DNA from: Alphaproteobacteria bacterium
Lineage (GTDB): Bacteria > Pseudomonadota > Alphaproteobacteria > CACIAM-22H2
Assembly: GCA_016869415.1 (NCBI GenBank)
Contig: VGEI01000084.1
Location: 1-11,241, forward strand
DNA: 11,241 nucleotides
Reading direction: 5' to 3'
A program made the position numbers and the translations under genes. Below are positions 7,119 to 11,241 of this stretch, piece after piece; position 1 is the first letter of the stretch; each line of letters starts with the position of its first letter. The notes under the pieces were generated by a model. That model had not been told where the DNA came from and searched no databases. It worked only from the letters and a program-made list of their open reading frames with translations.

Positions 7119-7136
7119 TATCGCTCGATCACGGAC

Positions 7137-8591
7137 TTACGCTTCGAGCATCCGGCGGAGAAGCTCGATGTCCTCGGCGAAGCTGCTGTCTGTGGCGCGC
7201 AGCTCCTCGATCTTCTTTACCGCGTGCATCACCGTCGTGTGGTCGCGACCGCCGAACTTGCGGCCGATCTCCGGCAGCGAACGCGAGGTCAGCTGCTTGG
7301 CCAGATACATCGCCACCTGACGCGGCCGGGCAACCAGGCGGGCCCGCCGCGGTGAATGCATGTCGGCGAGCCTGATCGAATAGTGCTCGGCGACGCGTTT
7401 CTGGATCTCCTCGATGGTCACGCGGCGGTCGTTGGCGCGCAGCAGGTCGTGCAGCACGTCCTGGGCCGTCTCGAAAGTGATCGGCCGGCCGACCAGCGTG
7501 GCATGCGCGGCGATGCGGTTCAACGCACCCTCAAGCTCACGCACGTTCGAGGTGATCTTGTGAGCGAGGAATTCTAGGACCTTGGGCGGCACCTGGAGGC
7601 CCATTTTCTCGGCCTTGGTCTGCAGGATACCGAGGCGCAGCTCATAGGTCGTCGGGTGGATGTCGGCCACCAGGCCCCAGCCAAGGCGGGAGCGCACCCG
7701 ATCCTCGATCCCTTCGAGGTCAGCCGGGCTCTTGTCGGCCGAGAGCACGATCTGGCGGTTCTGGTCCACCAGCGCGTTGAAGGTGTGGAAGAACTCCTCC
7801 TGGGTCGAGTCCTTGCCACTGATGAACTGCACGTCGTCGATCATCAGGACGTCGACCGAGCGGAATTGCTCCTTGAAGGACATCATGTCCTTGAAGCGCA
7901 GCGCCCGGATGAACCGGTACATGAACATTTCGGCCGAGAGGTAGACCACCTTGCGCTGCGGGTGGCGCTTGCGGATCTCCCAGGCGATCGCATGCATGAG
8001 GTGCGTCTTGCCCAACCCGACACCGCCGTAGAGGAAGAGCGGGTTTAAGGGAACCTTCGCCTCCTCCGAGACACGGCGCGCCGCCGCAGTGGCGAACTCG
8101 TTCGGCTTGCCGATGACGAAATTGTCGAAGGTGAAACGCGGATCGAGCGGCGCGCCGAAATCCTCGCGCTCTTCGCCGGCCCCGCGCTTGTCGGCGGCGC
8201 CATCACCTTCGAGCGAGGGACGGGCAGCCGGCGGCGGCGCCATGCGCAGGCCCTTCGTGGTGCCCGCCGGCGCGAAATCCAGGCGCGGGGCGACCACGGG
8301 GCGCTCGGCAGCGGGCCTGGAGACCGCGGGGTTGGCGATGATGATCTCGATGTTGCGGATGATCTTGTTTTCGGCCTTCCACAAGGCGCGCAGACGCTCG
8401 GCGTAGTGGGTCCGCACCCAGTCCTGCATGAACCGGGTCGGCACAGCAATGCGAACCTCGCCGTCCTCGATACCCGCCAAGGTCAGCGGCTTGAGCCAAC
8501 TGCGATAGGCGACCTCGCCGAACTCGGCGCGCAGCTTGCCGCGCACCCGCGCCCACTGCGTCTCTACAGAAGCCGTTGTTTCGTTGCGCAT
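7137..8591 (-). CDS. dnaA: Chromosomal replication initiator protein DnaA
   Basis: DnaA is the AAA+ ATPase that binds DnaA boxes, melts the origin and recruits the helicase loader. The 484 residues show all four domains. Domain I (about 8-85) has AYRSWLKPLTL. Domain II (about 86-150) is a variable, P/A-rich linker. Domain III has Walker A GGVGLGKTH (189-197), Walker B LMIDDVQF (249-256), IVLSADKSP and the arginine-rich DRVRSRLGWGL (297-307). Domain IV has the DNA-binding signature ending GGRDHTTVMHAV (447-458). The frame is open to 8684, but that would overlap the rhodanese gene. ATG 8591 has AAGGGG four bases upstream and the right N-terminus. It starts 10 bases after the rhodanese stop, so the two are probably co-transcribed or the dnaA promoter lies inside the rhodanese gene. 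Complete and ordinary. Confidence 0.98.
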   Translation of the reverse strand: MRNETTASVETQWARVRGKLRAEFGEVAYRSWLKPLTLAGIEDGEVRIAVPTRFMQDWVRTHYAERLRALWKAENKIIRNIEIIIANPAVSRPAAERPVVAPRLDFAPAGTTKGLRMAPPPAARPSLEGDGAADKRGAGEEREDFGAPLDPRFTFDNFVIGKPNEFATAAARRVSEEAKVPLNPLFLYGGVGLGKTHLMHAIAWEIRKRHPQRKVVYLSAEMFMYRFIRALRFKDMMSFKEQFRSVDVLMIDDVQFISGKDSTQEEFFHTFNALVDQNRQIVLSADKSPADLEGIEDRVRSRLGWGLVADIHPTTYELRLGILQTKAEKMGLQVPPKVLEFLAHKITSNVRELEGALNRIAAHATLVGRPITFETAQDVLHDLLRANDRRVTIEEIQKRVAEHYSIRLADMHSPRRARLVARPRQVAMYLAKQLTSRSLPEIGRKFGGRDHTTVMHAVKKIEELRATDSSFAEDIELLRRMLEA

Positions 8592-8601
8592 CGGACCCCT
8601 T

Positions 8602-9108
8602 TTACTCCTGCACCCAAGGGAGGCCGCTCGCCTTCCAACCCTGGGTCGTACCGCGATGGTGCGCGGCATCGTGAACACCTTCAAACCCGCCGGCGAGATT
8701 AAAGCACGTCTTCCAGCCTGCCGCGGTCATCGCAATCGCCGCCGACTTCGAGCGCCCGCCCGAACGGCAGATGAATACGACCGGCATGTCCTTGGAAACG
8801 CCGCTCTTGGCTACGTCGGCGACGAAGTTCGCGTTGGCTGCCATGCGCGGCTTCCCGCCGCTCTCGGCATTCGCCGGCACGAATGCCTGCCATTCGGCGA
8901 AATGGGGCCGCTTGCCCAGCGTCGTCAGATCCGGAACCCCGACAAACGACCATTCGGCCTGCGAACGGCAATCGACGAGCATGGCGCCGGCCTCGCGCGC
9001 CAGGAGGCCCCAAGCCTCTTCTGGGGAAAGATCGCCGGCATAACCTGCAGACGGGGCAGAACTGCTTCCCGTCCCCGGCCGCGTCATCTGCGCCGACCCC
9101 TGTGGCAT
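8602..9108 (-). CDS. Rhodanese-like (single-domain sulfurtransferase) protein
   Basis: The 168-residue product is one rhodanese domain. It has SPEEAWGLL (28-36), MLVDCRSQAEW (43-53) and the active-site loop CRSGGRS (114-120). The loop starts with the catalytic cysteine C114 and fits the CxxGxR pattern of active enzymes. The C-terminal GWKASGLPW is common in alphaproteobacterial members. Such proteins carry sulfur as a persulfide between donor and acceptor; the partner here is unknown. The first 25 residues are low-complexity (S, G, A, P) and are not a convincing signal peptide, so a cytoplasmic location is likely. ATG 9108 has AGGGG five bases upstream; ATG 9087 is an alternative. It ends 10 bases before dnaA and likely shares its transcript. 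The sulfurtransferase family is firm, the substrate is not. Confidence 0.9.
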   Translation of the reverse strand: MPQGSAQMTRPGTGSSSAPSAGYAGDLSPEEAWGLLAREAGAMLVDCRSQAEWSFVGVPDLTTLGKRPHFAEWQAFVPANAESGGKPRMAANANFVADVAKSGVSKDMPVVFICRSGGRSKSAAIAMTAAGWKTCFNLAGGFEGVHDAAHHRGTTQGWKASGLPWVQE

Positions 9109-9694
9109 TGTGCCCCTGACCCCGCCCCTGACTTCTGTCCCCGAAGGCTCAAACGCCCCGGTCTCGTTACGCCCGACCGGCCGGTCGCCGATCTTACCTT
9201 TACTGCTACCTTACCCTACACGATGGTTCGGTATCCGGGCGGAATACCGCCCATGTACTTCCGACGGCTGCGCTTGGGGGCCTCGTCGGCGGCGGCATCA
9301 TGATCGCTTGCCGTTGCCGACCCGGAACCCACTCGTCCCGGCAATAGAAAAATCAATCCCAACATCCCCATCTCTGCGCCATCCCAAGTCGAACAGTTCC
9401 ACATCGATCGTAGACCAACCGAACGTCATGCTCCCCACACGACGAAACTGCCCTTCCTGCTTCGGACCACACGGCCCGATGTCCATCTCTTCAACCGTGT
9501 TCTGAAAAACTTGTGGCGCTGACCGCCTTCGTCCTCTTTTTTCGATCACTCCATTGATTGGAGCCGATGTGACGCCTCCCGACGATCAGTGGGGCGAATC
9601 TAGTCGCCGTCTTTTCCGTGCGCAATACGGTCCTGTCGTGATTCCGCAAAAAATTGTCTTGCGTGTTTTCGCGGTCAGCGTTCCTCGATCACGG

Positions 9695-9731
9695 AAAAAG
9701 AAAGCGGCAACGGCGCGCGAAAGCGCCGTGC
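9695..9731 (-). terminator. Intrinsic terminator candidate for rpsT
   Basis: On the minus strand, GCACGGCGC pairs with GCGCCGTTGC across the loop TTTCGC (9731-9707), with one bulged T. Three bases later comes TTTCTTTTT (9703-9695). A GC-rich stem followed by a T-rich run fits a Rho-independent terminator. It lies about 90 bases after the rpsT stop. Confidence 0.5.
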
Positions 9732-9795
9732 AGCTATTTCATGTGGCGGGGGTTGCTCGCGACGCAATCGCTTGTGATGGACTGCGCCATGAATG

Positions 9796-9816
9796 CCGCC
9801 GCGCGAAACGCGGCGG
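9796..9816 (-). repeat. GC-rich hairpin just after rpsT
   Basis: CCGCCGCG (9796-9803) and CGCGGCGG (9809-9816) form a perfect 8-base stem with a 5-base loop, starting seven bases after the rpsT stop. No T-run follows on the minus strand, so it is more likely a 3'-end stabiliser or pause site than a full terminator. The loop sequence resembles that of the hairpin about 90 bases downstream. Confidence 0.45.
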
Positions 9817-9823
9817 TAGAAAA

Positions 9824-10102
9824 TTACGAGAGCGCCTTGATTCGCGCCGAAAGCCGCGAAAGCTTGCGCGCAACAAGATTCCTGTGCACGAGGCCGATGT
9901 GCGTGCCGCGCATCAGTATCGGCTGTGCCGCCTTGAGAGCGGCCTGAGCGTCGCTTTTCTTGCCGGCGGCGATAGCCGTCTCGACCTTCTTCAGCTCGCT
10001 CTTGATCTCGGTGAGTCGAGCCTGGTTCGTTGCCGCGCGGCGGATTGCCTGTCGTGCCGCCTTGCGCGCGGAGGGGTTACGCTTGACCTTCTTGGCCGCC
10101 AT
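9824..10102 (-). CDS. rpsT: 30S ribosomal protein S20
   Basis: S20 is a primary 16S rRNA-binding protein of the small subunit. The 92-residue, lysine/arginine/alanine-rich helical product carries the family marks: an early basic stretch SARKAARQAIRRAATNQAR, the middle segment KKVETAIAAGKK, and the C-terminal block RNLVARKLSRLSARIKAL. Length is normal (about 86-92). The very N-terminus (MAAKKVKRNPSAR) lacks the common MANxxSAxKR opening, a small divergence. ATG 10102 is the only reasonable start; the ribosome binding site is weak, as is also known for E. coli rpsT, which is translationally autoregulated. It has its own promoter just upstream. Placement near dnaA is a known alphaproteobacterial arrangement. 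Confidence 0.95.
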   Translation of the reverse strand: MAAKKVKRNPSARKAARQAIRRAATNQARLTEIKSELKKVETAIAAGKKSDAQAALKAAQPILMRGTHIGLVHRNLVARKLSRLSARIKALS

Positions 10103-10140
10103 AGAAAACCGTCCGAATGATCGCTGGGAAAAGGTGCGCG

Positions 10141-10169
10141 GTTATAGACCCGGGTATCCGCTCCGTCAA
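10141..10169 (-). promoter_or_regulatory. Sigma-70-type promoter of rpsT
   Basis: On the minus strand TTGACG (10169-10164) is followed 17 bases later by TATAAC (10146-10141). Both hexamers are close to consensus and the spacing is ideal. Transcription would start near 10134, giving a leader of about 32 bases before the rpsT ATG. It is the best promoter in the window and fits a highly expressed ribosomal protein gene. Confidence 0.75.
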
Positions 10170-10209
10170 TGCGCCGCTGAGGCGTAAAAGAGCCAGCGTT
10201 CGCCTAGGT

Positions 10210-10986
10210 TTAACGATGCTTGAAGGTGGCCGGGCGCTTCTCGACGAAGGCCGCCATACCCTCTTTCTGGTCCTCCGTGGCAAAAGTCGAATGGAACAGG
10301 CGCCGCTCGAAGCGGATCCCCTCCGAAAGTGTCGTCTCAAAAGAGCGATTGACCGACTCCTTCACCATCATAGTGATCGGCAGTGACTTGGACGCGATGA
10401 TTTCCGCCGCCTTGACCGCCTCGTCGAGGAGTTGCGCCGCGGGCACCACGCGCGACACCAATCCGCAGCGCTCCGCCTCGGCGGCGTCCATCATCCGGCC
10501 CGTGAGGCAAAGGTCCATAGCCTTTGATTTACCGACAAAACGCGTTAGCCGCTGGGAACCGCCAGCGCCCGGCATGGTGCCGAGATTGATCTCCGGCTGG
10601 CCGAACTTGGCCGTATCGGCAGCGACGATGAAATCGCACATCATGGCGACCTCGCACCCTCCGCCCAGGGCAAATCCGGCAACGGCCGCGATGATCGGCT
10701 TGCGACAGACCGAGACACGCTCCCAGCCATCGGTGATGAAGTCCGCCAGATACACGTCCATATAGGTCCGGCTGGCCATTTCCTTGATATCGGCGCCGGC
10801 GGCGAAGGCCTTCTCGCTGCCGGTCAGGACGATGGCCCCGATATTGGCATCCGCTTCAAAGGCATCGAGCGCCCGGCCGAGCTCCCGAACCAACGCGTCG
10901 CACAGCGCGTTCAGCGCCTTTGGCCGGTTCAGCCGGACAATGCCAACGCGGCCCTTGGTCTCGACCAGGATGTTCTCATAAGCCAT
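10210..10986 (-). CDS. Enoyl-CoA hydratase (crotonase family)
   Basis: This enzyme should add water to trans-2-enoyl-CoA to give 3-hydroxyacyl-CoA, as in fatty-acid beta-oxidation or related acyl-CoA breakdown. The 258 residues match the monofunctional family. The oxyanion-hole segments are AAGADIKEM (62-70) and GFALGGGCE (104-112). Both catalytic glutamates are present, E112 and E132 (FGQPEINLG). The motif PGAGGSQRL follows, and the C-terminus ends KRPATFKHR, as in typical hydratases (family: KRxPxFxxR). The substrate chain length cannot be read from sequence. ATG 10986 has GGAG eight bases upstream. It lies 20 bases after an upstream minus-strand gene, likely the same transcript, and 107 bases before rpsT, which has its own promoter. 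Other crotonase functions (isomerase, dehalogenase) are less likely with both glutamates in place. Confidence 0.93.
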   Translation of the reverse strand: MAYENILVETKGRVGIVRLNRPKALNALCDALVRELGRALDAFEADANIGAIVLTGSEKAFAAGADIKEMASRTYMDVYLADFITDGWERVSVCRKPIIAAVAGFALGGGCEVAMMCDFIVAADTAKFGQPEINLGTMPGAGGSQRLTRFVGKSKAMDLCLTGRMMDAAEAERCGLVSRVVPAAQLLDEAVKAAEIIASKSLPITMMVKESVNRSFETTLSEGIRFERRLFHSTFATEDQKEGMAAFVEKRPATFKHR

Positions 10987-11006
10987 TGCGTATCTCCGTC
11001 AGTACG

Positions 11007-11241
11007 TCAGCCAGGTGAAAGATAGAAACGGATCAGCAGCGTTCCGGAAGTGCGCGCACCGCGCGGCCCGGACGCCGGAAATTCAAGCCGCAGGGTTTCC
11101 CCCTCGCGGCGAAAGATATCAAGACCGGCCACGCTCCAGCCCAGCTGGGGCAGCGTTGTCCGGTAGAACGACAGCACCGCGTCGCGGTTGGCAGGGCCCT
11201 CTGCCCAAGCCTCGACGACGCGGCCGCCGGGGGCATCGAAC
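11007..11241 (-). CDS. Unidentified protein, C-terminal 77 residues (cut by window edge)
   Basis: A minus-strand frame is open from the right edge to a TGA at 11009-11007, 20 bases before the enoyl-CoA hydratase start. It reads FDAPGGRVVEAWAEGP, then VLSFYRTTLPQLGWSVAG, then FRREGETLRLEF, and ends GTLLIRFYLSPG. The codons have G/C-rich third positions like the neighbouring genes, which supports real coding. The pattern FY-x3-LPxxGW, then FxREGExLxL and a final beta strand suggests a small alpha/beta domain seen in alphaproteobacterial hypothetical and lipoprotein-like proteins, but no family could be named. In related genomes mutM is often near this position; this tail is not MutM, because it lacks the Fpg zinc finger. 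The N-terminus is outside the window. Confidence 0.7.
   Translation of the reverse strand, partial: FDAPGGRVVEAWAEGPANRDAVLSFYRTTLPQLGWSVAGLDIFRREGETLRLEFPASGPRGARTSGTLLIRFYLSPG

Larger units (their letters stand above)
9109..9823. other. Gene-poor 715-base spacer between rpsT and the rhodanese gene
   Basis: No credible gene was found here. The GC content drops, mainly from about 9340 to 9700, with A/T runs near 9505, 9536 and 9647. It holds a direct repeat GCCCCTGAC (9112-9120 and 9124-9132), a 14-base palindrome CGACCGGCCGGTCG (9174-9187) and a stem GGGCGG/CCGCCC (9237-9252). Two GC-rich hairpins lie at the rpsT end. Minus-strand frames at 9298-9549 and 9216-9404 are open, but their codon third positions are poor in G/C for this genome and they match nothing recognised. 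The spacer must contain the rhodanese (and perhaps dnaA) promoter, though no clear one was seen. It is a possible origin or regulatory zone, but no consensus DnaA box (TTATNCACA) was found. Confidence 0.6.

Noticed and set aside
8592..8684. Upstream in-frame start for dnaA (adds 31 residues)
   Set aside because: It would overlap the rhodanese gene by over 80 bases; ATG 8591 has a good ribosome binding site and a typical N-terminus.
8536..9303. A 255-residue plus-strand open frame opposite the rhodanese gene
   Set aside because: The minus strand holds a clear rhodanese with an active-site loop; the opposite frame has no recognisable domain.
9298..9549. An 83-residue minus-strand open frame in the rpsT-rhodanese spacer
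   Set aside because: By hand count only about 58% of third codon positions are G/C, well below what the real genes here appear to use. No family was recognised. A decayed or foreign gene is possible but not supported.
11033..11236. A 67-residue minus-strand open frame at the right edge
   Set aside because: A different minus-strand frame stays open to the edge, ends just before the hydratase gene and has a protein-like pattern; this one is out of frame with it.

Overview
The window is high-GC chromosomal DNA from an alphaproteobacterium, most like Rhodospirillales. The call rests on gene order and protein type: an enoyl-CoA hydratase gene followed by rpsT and dnaA, and an uninterrupted dnaN-recF-gyrB block, all on the minus strand. 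It is a replication-initiation neighbourhood. No tRNA, rRNA, CRISPR array or insertion sequence was seen.

Left part (1-1423): the first 62 codons of a LysR-type regulator run off the left edge on the minus strand. A 210-base gap containing a dyad separates it from a divergent plus-strand gene. That gene encodes a sigma-70/ECF-type sigma factor with an unusual PAS_5-like N-terminal domain. It converges on gyrB with only 29 bases between the stop codons.

Central part (1424-8591, minus strand): in transcription order these are dnaA, pcp (pyrrolidone-carboxylate peptidase), dnaN, recF and gyrB. The dnaN/recF and recF/gyrB junctions are 4-base stop/start overlaps, so clamp, gap-repair protein and gyrase subunit are probably co-translated. 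The pcp gene, with an intact catalytic triad, sits between dnaA and dnaN, where no peptidase is expected. It is bounded by tandem hairpins after dnaA. On the other side lies an AT-richer segment before dnaN that holds nested inverted repeats, an extended -10 promoter and a cluster of GANTC sites.

Right part (8602-11241, minus strand): a single-domain rhodanese gene ends 10 bases before the dnaA start. Then come a 715-base gene-poor, lower-GC stretch with several hairpins, rpsT with a good sigma-70 promoter, an enoyl-CoA hydratase gene, and the 3' end of an unidentified gene that runs off the right edge.

The core genes are ordinary housekeeping functions. The parts worth a second look are the PAS_5-sigma fusion, the peptidase inserted between dnaA and dnaN, the structured DNA upstream of dnaN, and the long spacer between rpsT and the rhodanese gene. 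No consensus DnaA box was found by eye, so the replication origin itself cannot be placed.
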